Shown here piece after piece: positions 1 to 7,780 of a DNA stretch of 64,000 nt. This DNA comes from Mailhella massiliensis. GTDB taxonomy: Bacteria; Desulfobacterota; Desulfovibrionia; Desulfovibrionales; Desulfovibrionaceae. The notes beneath the pieces were generated by a model. That model was not told the origin of the DNA. It was given only the letters and a program-made list of their open reading frames with translations, and ran no database searches. The DNA lies in the NCBI RefSeq assembly GCF_900155525.1, contig NZ_LT706951.1:596508-660507 (forward strand), in the 5' to 3' direction. How positions within the stretch are numbered: position 1 is the stretch's first letter; each line of letters begins with the position of its first letter. A program made the translations under genes and the position numbers.

Positions 1-119
1 ACACCGCCGATGCCGACGGCGGCTTCACGCTGGTCCGGGCATGGTGCCACCGCATGGTGGTGCCCGGGGCCATACAGCCGGCAACGAAAGTCATCATGGA
101 AGAGCGCGTGCACGCCTGA
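1..119 (+). CDS. C-terminal end of an unidentified protein (5' partial)
   Basis: The window opens inside a reading frame (codons in phase from base 3) that stops with TGA at 117-119 and gives about 38 residues ending EERVHA. The next gene starts 28 bases downstream on the same strand, so this is probably the preceding gene of the same operon. In Desulfovibrio the neighbouring genes of this cluster encode a molybdenum hydroxylase and an oxidoreductase, but the visible tail has no diagnostic motif. I do not assign a function. A longer ORF that starts at base 10 in another frame and runs into the next gene is a shadow. Confidence 0.5.
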   Translation, partial: TADADGGFTLVRAWCHRMVVPGAIQPATKVIMEERVHA

Positions 120-147
120 CCTTCCCCAACATCGAGGTGATATCCGC

Positions 148-363
148 ATGAGTCTGGAACCGAACTTCACAACGGACGGCGGCGACTGGGTATGCGCCCG
201 CTGCCATGTCCCCCTTGAGCAGATCAAGGTGCAGGCCCTTTACATGCACAGCGCCTTCGACGTATTCCTGCCCCGCTGCCCCTCCTGCGGGCTGACGCTC
301 ATCCCCCAGTCGCTTGCCGAAGGCAAGATGGCGGAAGTGGAAGCGCTGCTTGAAGACAAGTAA
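148..363 (+). CDS. Small two-CxxC protein, DVU_1557-type redox protein
   Basis: A 71-residue cytoplasmic protein with two CxxC pairs (CARC about residues 17-20 and CPSC about 45-48), the layout of a small zinc ribbon or rubredoxin-like metal site. The start at 148 is preceded by a GAGGTGA ribosome-binding site; the longer upstream extension is out of phase with the previous gene and was rejected. Size, CxxC pattern and position directly before a methyltransferase match the family known from D. vulgaris DVU1557. Its role is unproven; being co-transcribed with the radical SAM and XdhC-like genes suggests a redox or metal-handling partner in maturing a molybdenum hydroxylase. Confidence 0.75.
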   Translation: MSLEPNFTTDGGDWVCARCHVPLEQIKVQALYMHSAFDVFLPRCPSCGLTLIPQSLAEGKMAEVEALLEDK

Positions 364-364
364 C

Positions 365-1108
365 ATGCCTTCCGCCTCTCCTTTGTATGCTTCCGCGCTG
401 TTTCAGAGCATTTCGGGCGGCGCATGGCATCCCGGCGGGGAGGAACTCACCCGCCGGGGCCTTGCGCTGTGCGGCTTTCCGCCGGGAGCCTGCATTCTGG
501 ATGCGGGCTGCGGCTCCGGGGCCGGGCTCCGGGTGATTTCCTCCCTCGGGCTTCGCGGCACGGGGCTGGACAGGGAATGCCGTCTTTCCGAACCGTTCCC
601 CTTCGTGCAGGCGGATGTGCAGAACCCGCCCTTTGCCGAAAATTCGTTCGACGGCATCCTGTGCGAATGCGTGCTCTCCCTTCTGCCGGAACCGGAAAAG
701 GCCCTCGGCCGCTTTGCCTCCATTCTCCGCCCGGGCGGAAAGCTCCTTCTTTCCGACCTGTTCGTGCGGGGCGGCTCCCCCGTGCCGGGCGCGGCGGCAG
801 GCTGCGCCGCAGGTGCGCGCACGCTCCGCGAAATGGAGGATATGCTTGCCGGCGCAGGCTTTCTTCTCCTTGCGTTTGAAGACCACAGCGCAGCGCTCAG
901 GGAACTTGCGGCAAAACTGCTCTGGTACGGCGACGACACGCTCCACGCGCAGCTTCGCACAGGCGCGTGTTCCTGCAGCGCTTCCCGGGGCGGTCCCGGT
1001 TACGGGCTGTGGATGGCAACACCGGCAAAGTACCGTGCGGGGGAAGACATAAAGCCGGCTTCCGGTTCCTCTGCCTGCATGGAGCATTCGCCCCTGCCGC
1101 AGCCGTAA
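365..1108 (+). CDS. trsM: Class I SAM-dependent methyltransferase, DVU_1556/TrsM type
   Basis: A 247-residue protein with a standard Rossmann methyltransferase core: the S-adenosylmethionine loop DAGCGSG lies at residues 46-52, followed by the acidic LDRE after strand 2, an ADVQNPPF segment and the post-motif LRPGGKLLLSDLF. ATG 365 begins one base after the TAA of the preceding gene, so the two are translationally linked. The substrate is not known. In Desulfovibrio this methyltransferase always accompanies the radical SAM protein encoded downstream. The last 35 or so residues after GYGLWMAT look less family-like than the core and may be a drifted C-terminus. Confidence 0.78.
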   Translation: MPSASPLYASALFQSISGGAWHPGGEELTRRGLALCGFPPGACILDAGCGSGAGLRVISSLGLRGTGLDRECRLSEPFPFVQADVQNPPFAENSFDGILCECVLSLLPEPEKALGRFASILRPGGKLLLSDLFVRGGSPVPGAAAGCAAGARTLREMEDMLAGAGFLLLAFEDHSAALRELAAKLLWYGDDTLHAQLRTGACSCSASRGGPGYGLWMATPAKYRAGEDIKPASGSSACMEHSPLPQP

Positions 1109-1215
1109 GGCTTTTTCCGGGAACACCGGCCCCCCTCTTCGTCTTTTCCCTGCCGGAAACGCCGGAAAGGCCCGTTTTCGGGCCATGGCATGAACTTTTT
1201 TTCAAGGAGGCTTCC

Positions 1216-1680
1216 ATGAATCCTGTTCTGCTGGATCTTCTTCCCCATGTACGGCAGGGCCATTGCTGCTCGCAACTGCTCTTCGCCCTTGCCGAACAGC
1301 TTGCCGGAGCGGAAGAGCCCGGCCTCATGCGGGCCATGCGCGGCCTCTGCCACGGCATAGGCCAGTCCGGCGGGCCGTGCGGTCTGCTTACCGGCGGGGC
1401 GGCCGCGCTGGCATGGCTCTCCGGCGGCAGCGCCGGGGAACCCCATCCCATGCTGGACGCCATGACGGGCGAATACGCCGCATGGTTCGCCGAACGCACC
1501 GCCTCCTGCGGCGGCAGCGGCTGCGAAAACGTCTCCCGGGGCCTTGCTGCGGAAGCGGGCCAGAGCCTGCCCGAAGGGGCCATGCCGCCCATGGAACTCT
1601 GCGGCGACCTGCTGGCGGAATGCTGGGGGAAAATTCTTGATATCTACGACGCCTACGGCCTGGAAAACGCGAGGTCGTAA
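1216..1680 (+). CDS. C-GCAxxG-C-C family protein, DVU_1555 type
   Basis: A 154-residue Cys- and Gly-rich protein. It carries the family pattern as GHCCSQ near residue 16, a central GLCHGIGQSGGPCGLLTGG block and later cysteines in CGGSGC, giving the spaced C-G-C-C signature of this family. The start at 1216 has a strong AAGGAGG site 8 bases upstream, which excludes the long 5' extension of the same frame. Stop codon TAA at 1678-1680 abuts the ATG of the radical SAM gene. Family members are thought to bind metal or an Fe-S cluster, often beside redox enzymes; the specific job here is unknown. Confidence 0.75.
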   Translation: MNPVLLDLLPHVRQGHCCSQLLFALAEQLAGAEEPGLMRAMRGLCHGIGQSGGPCGLLTGGAAALAWLSGGSAGEPHPMLDAMTGEYAAWFAERTASCGGSGCENVSRGLAAEAGQSLPEGAMPPMELCGDLLAECWGKILDIYDAYGLENARS

Positions 1681-3060
1681 ATGCTGCTTTCCCAGACTCA
1701 GAGCCTCTGTCCCGTCTGCCTGCGCCTTGTGGACGCTTCCTATATTAAGGAAGGGGACACGGTGTACCTGCGCAAGCATTGCCCGGAACACGGCATGTTT
1801 CAGGTTCCCGCATGGAAGGAGGAAAAAGGCGCGCCGGAATTTCTTGCGTGGAAAAAGAGTCCGCGCATTCCCGCCTACCCGGCAGAACCCGCCGTTCCCG
1901 GCCGTCTGGGCTGCCCCTACGACTGCGGCCTCTGCCCGGAACACGCGCAGCATACCTGCACGGGGCTTGTGGAAGTGACCATGCGCTGTTCCCTGGGCTG
2001 CCCCGTGTGCTACGCCAGGGCGGGCAGCAGCAGCGACGATCCTTCCCTCGAACATGTTCAAAAGCAGCTCGACACGCTCTTCCGCGCCTCCGGCCCGTGC
2101 AACGTGCAGCTTTCCGGCGGGGAACCCACGGAAAGGGACGATCTGCCGGACATCATACGCATGGCGCGGGCAAAGGGGTTCGCGCTGGTGCAGGTCAACA
2201 CCAACGGCCTGCGCCTCGGCACGGAACAAGGCTATGCCGCCCGCCTCAGGGCCGCCGGGCTGGATTCCGTGTACCTTCAGTTCGACGGGGTGGACGATGG
2301 TGTATTCCGCACCCTCCGCGGCCGCGACTGCCTCGAGGTGAAAAACGCGGCGCTCCGCGCCTGCGGAGAAGCCGGACTCGGTGTGGTGCTCGTGTGCACG
2401 CTGGCGCGCGGCGTCAACGATCATCAGGCGGGGGATCTGCTGCGCTTCGCCCTGTCGCAGGGCGAACATGTGCGCGGGCTGCATTTTCAGCCGGTATCCT
2501 CCTTCGGGCGCTTTCCGTGGGACATGTCCGAGGCTCCCCGCATCACCCTGCCCGAACTCATGCTGGCGCTGGAGCGGCAGAGCGGCGGCATGGTGCGGGC
2601 CTCCCACTTCCACGCGCCTTCCTGCGAGCATCCGCTCTGCTCCTTCAGCGCCGTGTACGCAAGGGCGGGCCAGGCGCTGGAAGGACCTCTCGGCGCAGCC
2701 TGCTGCTCCGGCGGAACCGGCCTTGCCCGCAGCCCGCGCGTGCTCGACAACGCCGAAACCTCGCGTATATCCCGAGCCTTCACCGCCGCGCACTGGAGTT
2801 CCCCCCGGGCGGAACAGGCCTCGCTGAACGACGATTTTTCCCGTTTTCTCGCCACGTCCGGGGCGCAGAAGCGCTTCACCCTTTCGGCCATGGCCTTTCA
2901 GGATGCTCTCAGCGTGGATATCGAACGCGTGCGCGGCTGCTGCATCCATGTGGTTTCCCATGACGGCAGGCTCATCCCCTTCTGCCTGCACAACCTCACA
3001 TCCTTCGACAACGTGCCCCTCTACCGGGGAAAGGATGCAGAAAAAGGCACTCCGTCATGA
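1681..3060 (+). CDS. trsS: Radical SAM protein TrsS (cysteine form)
   Basis: A 459-residue radical SAM enzyme. The cluster-binding CxxxCxxC is at Cys103, Cys107 and Cys110, followed by the GGEP SAM motif and an NTNGLRLG strand. An N-terminal treble of cysteines (Cys10, Cys13, Cys34, then Cys78, Cys82, Cys85) suggests a zinc or auxiliary cluster module, and more cysteines near the C-terminus (CEHPLC, CC at RGCC) may bind auxiliary Fe-S clusters. Some members of this family are selenoproteins; here the frame is open with no in-frame TGA, so it is the all-Cys form. It abuts the upstream gene and its TGA overlaps the ATG of the CoA ligase. A 29-base piece of this gene (2024-2052) recurs at the faulty junction at 4055. 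Confidence 0.82.
   Translation: MLLSQTQSLCPVCLRLVDASYIKEGDTVYLRKHCPEHGMFQVPAWKEEKGAPEFLAWKKSPRIPAYPAEPAVPGRLGCPYDCGLCPEHAQHTCTGLVEVTMRCSLGCPVCYARAGSSSDDPSLEHVQKQLDTLFRASGPCNVQLSGGEPTERDDLPDIIRMARAKGFALVQVNTNGLRLGTEQGYAARLRAAGLDSVYLQFDGVDDGVFRTLRGRDCLEVKNAALRACGEAGLGVVLVCTLARGVNDHQAGDLLRFALSQGEHVRGLHFQPVSSFGRFPWDMSEAPRITLPELMLALERQSGGMVRASHFHAPSCEHPLCSFSAVYARAGQALEGPLGAACCSGGTGLARSPRVLDNAETSRISRAFTAAHWSSPRAEQASLNDDFSRFLATSGAQKRFTLSAMAFQDALSVDIERVRGCCIHVVSHDGRLIPFCLHNLTSFDNVPLYRGKDAEKGTPS
2024..2052 (+). repeat. 29-bp segment of trsS repeated exactly at 4055-4083
   Basis: Bases 2024-2052 are identical to 4055-4083, in the same orientation. Here they are a natural part of the trsS coding sequence (residues just after the CxxxCxxC motif). 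At 4055 they directly follow an adapter-like sequence, so that copy is most likely an assembly artefact and not a genomic repeat. Confidence 0.9.
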
Positions 3061-4017
3061 ACATGCCCCCCGTCACCCCCTCGTGCATGGACGCCTGGCT
3101 TGAGGCGCAGTGCGGCCCGGCGGACGGGCGCTCCCTCCCCGAACGGCTGGAGGAAGCCCGCTTTTCCGCCCTGCGCGCCACCCTGCGCCGCGCCCGGGAT
3201 CTGAGCCGCTGGTACGGCCGCACCCTGAAAGGCCTTGACCTCGACGTGCGTACCATGGAGGACATGCGCCGCCTGCCCTTCACCACCCCGCAGGATCTGC
3301 GCGACTACCGGGAATTTCTCTGCATTCCGCAGGGAGACGTGCAGCGCATCGTCACGCTTCAGACCTCCGGTTCCACCGACGCTCCCAAAAGGCTGGCCTT
3401 TTCGGAGGGCGACCTCGCCCGCACGGCATCGTTCTTTGCCGCAGGCATGGCGCAGCTCGTCCACGGCGGGCAGAAGCTCATGGTTCTCCTGCCCGGCGCC
3501 CAGTGTCCCGACGGCGTCACCGACCTTCTGCGCAGGGCCCTTTCTCCCGCCGGGGTGGAAGTGGTGCCCGGCTCGCCGGAAGCCACGCCCGAAAGCCTGA
3601 GAAGCGACCTTGCCCTCCACCGCCCGCAATGTCTGGTGGCGGCCCCGCATCAGCTCGCCGTGCTTTTCGAGGAAGTACGGAAGGACGCCGCCTTCCGAAG
3701 CCTCGCCCGATGTGTGAACGGCATACAGTCCAGCGGCGACATTCTCGACGCCTCCGTTCGCGACGGGCTGGAAAATGCTCTGGACTGCCTCGTGCTCGAT
3801 CATTACGGCATGACGGAAACCTGTTTCGGCGGCGGGGTGCAGTGCCTTGCGAAAAGCGGCTATCACCTGCGGGAACTGGACCTTTTTCTGGAAATTCTCG
3901 ATCCCGTCACCGGCCTTCCCGTGCCCGGCGGGGAAACCGGGGAAATCGTGCTCACCACGCTCCACCGCGAAGCCATGCCCCTCATCCGTTACCGCACGGG
4001 CGACGCCGCGGCCTGGC
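3057..4017 (+). CDS. AMP-dependent CoA ligase, DVU_1553 type, 3' end missing
   Basis: ATG 3057 overlaps the trsS stop (ATGA). About 320 residues of a phenylacetate-CoA-ligase-like adenylating enzyme are readable: the phosphate loop TSGST at residues 103-107, the DHYGMTE block typical of motif A5 and the YRTGD motif near residue 316. Such enzymes activate a carboxylate as acyl-AMP and pass it to CoA. The normal protein continues about 100 residues beyond YRTGD with the C-terminal catalytic lysine domain. Here the sequence stops being ligase-like at about 4017 and runs in frame through a sequencing-adapter-like stretch into an XdhC gene. I read this as a truncated gene in the assembly, not a real fusion. 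Confidence 0.75.
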
Positions 4018-4083
4018 CTTCCTCTTTTACCCATCTAGATGTGTATAAGAAAAAGCAGCAGCAGCGACGATCCTTCCCTCGAA
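4018..4083. other. Probable assembly artefact: Nextera mate-pair junction plus stray 29-bp trsS piece
   Basis: Bases 4018-4036 match CTGTCTCTTATACACATCT at 15 of 19 positions. Bases 4037-4055 match AGATGTGTATAAGAGACAG at 17 of 19, the first 14 exactly. Back to back these are the two Tn5 mosaic ends that form the Illumina Nextera mate-pair circularisation junction. Directly after it, 4055-4083 copy trsS 2024-2052 exactly, and then sequence jumps to the interior of an xdhC-like gene. Both flanking genes are truncated at the joint. The mismatches mean this is not a verbatim adapter copy, but no natural explanation fits as well. Confidence 0.88.
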
Positions 4084-5033
4084 GCGGCGCCGGTTCCCGC
4101 CTGATTGCCGGAGCCCGCGGCCTGCTCGGCGGCACCACGGGCGGGGGGTTGGCCGAAGCCCGCGTCATTGCCGCCTGCGCCGAAGCATGCAGAGACCAGA
4201 AGGCCCGCGTGCTCGACATCGCCATGGACGGCACCCTTGCCGCCCGCTCCGAAATGATCTGCGGCGGACAGGTGCGCGTGCTCATCGAACCCTTTTTCCC
4301 CGACGATCCCGCCTTTTCCTCCATCGCCGCGCAGGCGCTCCATGCGGCGGAAGGCGAAGGCTGCCGCATCGTGCGGCCCTATCCTGCCGTGCGTACGGCA
4401 TGGACGCTGCTGTTTGAAGACGGCACCATAAGCGGGGAAGAACTGCCCGAATCGGCGCGGCAGGCCCTGATCTCCGCACCTCTTGACGAAGCCGCCCTCA
4501 TTCCCTGCGGCGACACCATGTATTTCTGCGAATCCTGCCGTCCGCCGGAACGCATGATCATCGTGGGCGGGGGGCATGTTTCCAAACCCACGGCCGCCGT
4601 GGCCGGACTGACCGGCTTTGCCGTGCATGTTCTGGACGACAGGCCGGAATACGCGAATACCGGCCGCTTCCCCAACGCCGTCACGCACGTCACGCCGGAA
4701 TACGCGCACTGCTTCGACGAACTTCATGTCACAAGCCGCGACTATATCGTCATCGTCACGCGCGGGCACCTTTTCGACGGCGTCACCGTGGCCCAGGCCC
4801 TGAAAACCCCGGCCCGCTACATCGGCATGATAGGCAGCACGCGCAAGAAGCAGCAGATCTATGCAGGCCTCAGGGAAAGCGGCTTCACCGAAGAAGACCT
4901 CGCCCGCATACACGCGCCCATAGGGCTCGACATCGGCGCGGAAACGCCGGAGGAAATCGCGGTCAGCATTCTTGCCGAATGCATCGCCGTACGCCGCAAC
5001 GCTCCCGCCCCCGTGACGTGGAGAAAGAAATAG
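4084..5033 (+). CDS. XdhC-like molybdenum hydroxylase maturation factor, 5' end missing
   Basis: About 316 residues of an XdhC/CoxI family protein. The frame enters at GAGSRLIAG and GGTTGGGLAEA, which correspond to the early PRGAG and GGTVGGG motifs of XdhC, so roughly the first 30-40 residues are absent. Further on come the Rossmann motif MIIVGGGHVSKP, the DDRPEYAN acidic turn, IVTRGH, IGMIGSTRK and the GLDIGAETPEEIA C-terminal signature. XdhC proteins bind the molybdenum cofactor and help sulfurate and insert it into xanthine dehydrogenase or aldehyde oxidoreductase. The gene follows the CoA ligase as in other Desulfovibrio. Its start codon is lost at the artefactual junction at 4018-4083. 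Confidence 0.8.
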
Positions 5034-5380
5034 CGCATATTACGCAGTCGTGCCGCTCCGGCCGGAACCGTCTCCGGCCGGAAAAACGCCTTTTTTCCCC
5101 ATGGCGGCATACGGCGGCCTTTTGCCGCGTCTTGCCGCAGGCCTTCCCTTCCTGGGGCGTACGGTGAAGCGCTCTTTCTGCAAAGGCTTTCTGCCGCCCT
5201 CCGCAACATGTCTTCCACGGCTGGCGAACACATGGTACGGGGAAAAACACGGCGTTTTTTCTTGAATATCGGGCAGAGCACGCTTACCCTTTTCCCGGAG
5301 GGGAAAATTTTTTCCGTTTTCCGAAACTCCGGGCAGTCTTCGGGCCGCCCGGCCATTCAGGCTCCGCGCCGCACCGTTTC
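5034..5380. other. Gene-free gap with one hairpin
   Basis: No convincing gene is seen. The only structure recognised is the hairpin at 5057-5082 described separately. The AT-rich stretch around 5245-5315 could contain the promoter of the next gene, but I see no clear -35/-10 pair. Confidence 0.5.
5057..5096 (+). terminator. Possible terminator after the xdhC-like gene
   Basis: A perfect 9-bp stem TCCGGCCGG (5057-5065) pairs with CCGGCCGGA (5074-5082), followed by A-rich sequence and a T6 run at 5091-5096. The T run is offset from the stem, so efficiency is uncertain. Confidence 0.45.
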
Positions 5381-6538
5381 ATGAACGCATACGCCCTCAT
5401 TCTCGCCGCCGGTTTCTCCTCCCGCATGGAACCGCACTTCAAGCCCCTCCTGCCCCTGCCTCTGCCCGGGGGCTCCCGTTCCGCCCTTGCCGCGCTCTGC
5501 GGGCTGTATCTTGCCGAAGGGGTACGCCCCGTGGTGGTGGGCGGCAACAGGGCCGCAGAAACCCGGAAGGAAGCCGAAGCCTGCGGCGCGGCCTTTGCTC
5601 TGAATCCTCATCCCGAACGGGGCATGTTCTCCAGCATCCGCGCGGGAGCTTCGGCCCTGCCGCAGGACTGCACGCACTTTTTCGTGCATCCCGTGGATAT
5701 TCCGCTGGTGCGCCGCATGAGCGTGCGCGCCCTGCTTGAGGAGGCGGCCCCTTCCGGCGAAGAAGCGCTCCTTCCCGCATGGCGCGGAGAAACGGGGCAT
5801 CCGCCGCTTTTTCCCGCTTCTCTTCTGCCTGTCCTGCGCCGTGCAGGCGATGACGGATGCCTGCGCGATATTGTGAAGGAGGCCTCCCCCCGTTCCGTCC
5901 CCGTGGCGGATTCCTTCATTCTGAGGGATATGGACAGACCCGAGGAGTACGCCGCGCTCTGCGCCCTCGCCCCTTCGCAGGACATTCTTTCCCCCCGGGA
6001 GGCGGAAGAACTTCTCGCCGTGCGGCATGTACAGGAAAGAGGCGTGGCGCACAGCCTTGCCGTGGGCGCCGTGGCCGAAGCCTTCGCCCTTGCGCTGAAC
6101 CGCGCCCGCGTTCTGCGGCGGGAAGAGCCTCTCTCCCCCTCCCTCGCCCTTGCAGGCGGCATCGTGCACGACGTGTGCAAGGGGCAGCCGCATCACGAAG
6201 CCGCGGCGGGCAGACTGTTCCGTTCTCTGGGCATGGAACGCATGGCGCGCCTTGTGGAGGATCACCGCGATCTCACCCTGCCCGATTCCGTGCCCCTTTC
6301 CGAAAGGGAACTCGTCTTTCTTGCGGACAAATATGTGCGCGGCTCCTCCCCCGTCCCTCTGCGCGAACGCTTCCACAGCAAGATGGAACGCTTTTCGGGC
6401 GATGCCGAAGCCTGCGCCGCCATTGCCGGACGCATGGAGCGGGCGCTTCGCATGGAGGCCCGCCTTCAAAAGGAATGCGGCACGAGCCCGGAACGCATCG
6501 CCGCGCATACGCTGGGCGGGCATACGCCAAGCGCTTAA
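5381..6538 (+). CDS. MobA-like nucleotidyltransferase fused to an HD domain, DVU_1551 type
   Basis: A 385-residue two-domain protein. The N-terminal half begins LILAAGFSSRM, the glycine-rich nucleotide-binding loop of the MobA/CMP-sugar pyrophosphorylase fold, and has HPVDIP as the metal-binding segment, which resembles MocA/MobA enzymes that attach a nucleotide to molybdopterin. The C-terminal half, from about residue 210, is an HD-type domain: H at VRHVQERGVAHS, HD in GIVHDVCKG, and H/D in VEDHRDL. This fusion closes the gene cluster that starts at base 1. Inference: the first domain makes a dinucleotide form of the molybdenum cofactor for the hydroxylase, and the HD domain hydrolyses a phosphate-containing substrate that is unknown. 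Confidence 0.78.
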   Translation: MNAYALILAAGFSSRMEPHFKPLLPLPLPGGSRSALAALCGLYLAEGVRPVVVGGNRAAETRKEAEACGAAFALNPHPERGMFSSIRAGASALPQDCTHFFVHPVDIPLVRRMSVRALLEEAAPSGEEALLPAWRGETGHPPLFPASLLPVLRRAGDDGCLRDIVKEASPRSVPVADSFILRDMDRPEEYAALCALAPSQDILSPREAEELLAVRHVQERGVAHSLAVGAVAEAFALALNRARVLRREEPLSPSLALAGGIVHDVCKGQPHHEAAAGRLFRSLGMERMARLVEDHRDLTLPDSVPLSERELVFLADKYVRGSSPVPLRERFHSKMERFSGDAEACAAIAGRMERALRMEARLQKECGTSPERIAAHTLGGHTPSA

Positions 6539-6670
6539 AAAACGCGCGGAAGGCGGGCGCTGCGCCCGGCCTCCGCGTCTTTCCGCTTCCTTGTGCAGCG
6601 CGCCGTTTCCTGTATTCCGCCCCTTTCCGGCGGGAAGCCTGCCCTTTCCTCATAAGAGGCCGGAAACAGC

Positions 6671-6693
6671 GCCGCCCCGCAGAGCGGGGCGGC
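6671..6693. terminator. Strong GC hairpin between convergent genes
   Basis: A perfect 10-bp stem GCCGCCCCGC / GCGGGGCGGC with an AGA loop lies between the ends of the convergent genes at 5381-6538 and 6726-7637. There is no good T run on either side, so termination may need Rho; the position fits a shared transcription stop. Confidence 0.5.
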
Positions 6694-6725
6694 TAAAGGC
6701 CTTGCGGCGGAAAACAGAATACCGG

Positions 6726-7637
6726 TCAGATGCGGCCGATCACGGCATACACCCCGGCCAGCAGCAGCGGCAGCGCCAGAAAAGCAAGGGAACGGCGCTG
6801 CATGGGCAGAGCGGCACGGCTCACGGCATACCACAAAAGCGCGGCGACAGGCAGGAAGAACATGCCCGCGGTAAGCGCAACCGGGGCATACTGCGCGGCA
6901 AAGGGCAGAAGCGCCAGACTCTGCGCGGCATCCACGGCGGGATACATCCAGAACATGGACGCGGCCGAAGCCGTGAGCAGAAGGCCGGAGAACATGGCCT
7001 GCCGGGAACGCATGGCAAGGGTGAAGGTGTAGTAATCCCGTCCGAAATCGTCATGATTGCGGCAGAGAATATGCCAGCACAGCGCAAAGGCATAGGCGGA
7101 AGTCAGGGCAAGGCACAGGGCAAAAACCACAAACAGCGCAAACCCCAGGCTGTGCAGCCCGGCCAGAAGCACGAGAAAGGCCTGCATGGCCTCTTCCGGG
7201 TCGCCCGCGCCGCCCGTGAGCGCGCCGAGGCAGAAGGCCCAGCCCAGCACGCAGAGGAGCGTGGCCGCAAGCATGGCCGCAAGGCCGCTCAGCACGCTGA
7301 AGAACGTCCTGCCCTTCTTCCCGGCCAGAAGCACGGCCACGGAACAGAGCGTCCCCAGCGCGGCGGCAAGCACCAGCACTTCCCACACGAACATCCAGGG
7401 GCCCGTCATAAGGCGGTTGATGAAGCCGTCGGCCAGAAAATCGGCGGCAAGCCCGAGAGCGAACACGGTGTGCAGCACGGCGGTAAGGTGTTCCGTCTGC
7501 CCGGCGCTCTTGTCATACAGAGAACGGCGGCGCGCCGCGGCCAGCCTGTGATCCCATATGCAGACAAAGGGCAGAACGGCCCCGGCAAGCCCCACGCAAA
7601 GAAGCACGGCAAGCGCCGCGCAGGTATAAAAAGTCAT
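6726..7637 (-). CDS. Polytopic membrane protein of unknown function
   Basis: A 303-residue very hydrophobic protein with about eight predicted membrane spans, for example residues 4-25 and several leucine/alanine/valine-rich segments to the C-terminus. The start at 7637 was chosen because GACAGGAG lies 6 bases upstream and the protein then begins directly with a membrane span; the longer frame would add an Arg-rich leader without a site. No motif that I recognise identifies a substrate. Between the spans are short basic loops (LAGKKGR, RRRSLYDK). It is a single gene, facing away from the AsmA-like gene, so the two probably share a divergent regulatory region at 7638-7780. Confidence 0.7.
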   Translation of the reverse strand: MTFYTCAALAVLLCVGLAGAVLPFVCIWDHRLAAARRRSLYDKSAGQTEHLTAVLHTVFALGLAADFLADGFINRLMTGPWMFVWEVLVLAAALGTLCSVAVLLAGKKGRTFFSVLSGLAAMLAATLLCVLGWAFCLGALTGGAGDPEEAMQAFLVLLAGLHSLGFALFVVFALCLALTSAYAFALCWHILCRNHDDFGRDYYTFTLAMRSRQAMFSGLLLTASAASMFWMYPAVDAAQSLALLPFAAQYAPVALTAGMFFLPVAALLWYAVSRAALPMQRRSLAFLALPLLLAGVYAVIGRI

Positions 7638-7691
7638 GAATACTCCTGTCGCCTTCCGGCGTTGAAGGCCCCGACCGCGAACGATTTCCCC

Positions 7692-7720
7692 TTGTACACT
7701 GACGACAAGTTTTCTACTAT
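7692..7720 (+). promoter_or_regulatory. Candidate sigma-70 promoter of the AsmA-like gene
   Basis: TTGTAC (7692-7697) and TACTAT (7715-7720) are 17 bases apart, in the 143-base gap before the gene at 7781. An inverted repeat CTTGT-N9-ACAAG overlaps the -35 and spacer and could be an operator. Confidence 0.45.
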
Positions 7721-7780
7721 GCCCGCAGCCCGGCCTGAAAAAATCGGTACGAAAAGTACCGCGGCCCGTCAAGAGGGAAT

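Noticed and set aside
1000-2991. A 663-residue minus-strand ORF
   Set aside because: It is antisense to the C-GCAxxG-C-C and trsS genes, which have clear motifs and translation signals.
1681-3060. Selenocysteine in TrsS
   Set aside because: The frame has no in-frame TGA before the stop, and I see no SECIS-like need; the Cys form explains the sequence.
3057-5033. A natural 658-residue CoA ligase-XdhC fusion protein
   Set aside because: The joint contains adapter-like sequence and a stray trsS copy, and both halves are truncated there.
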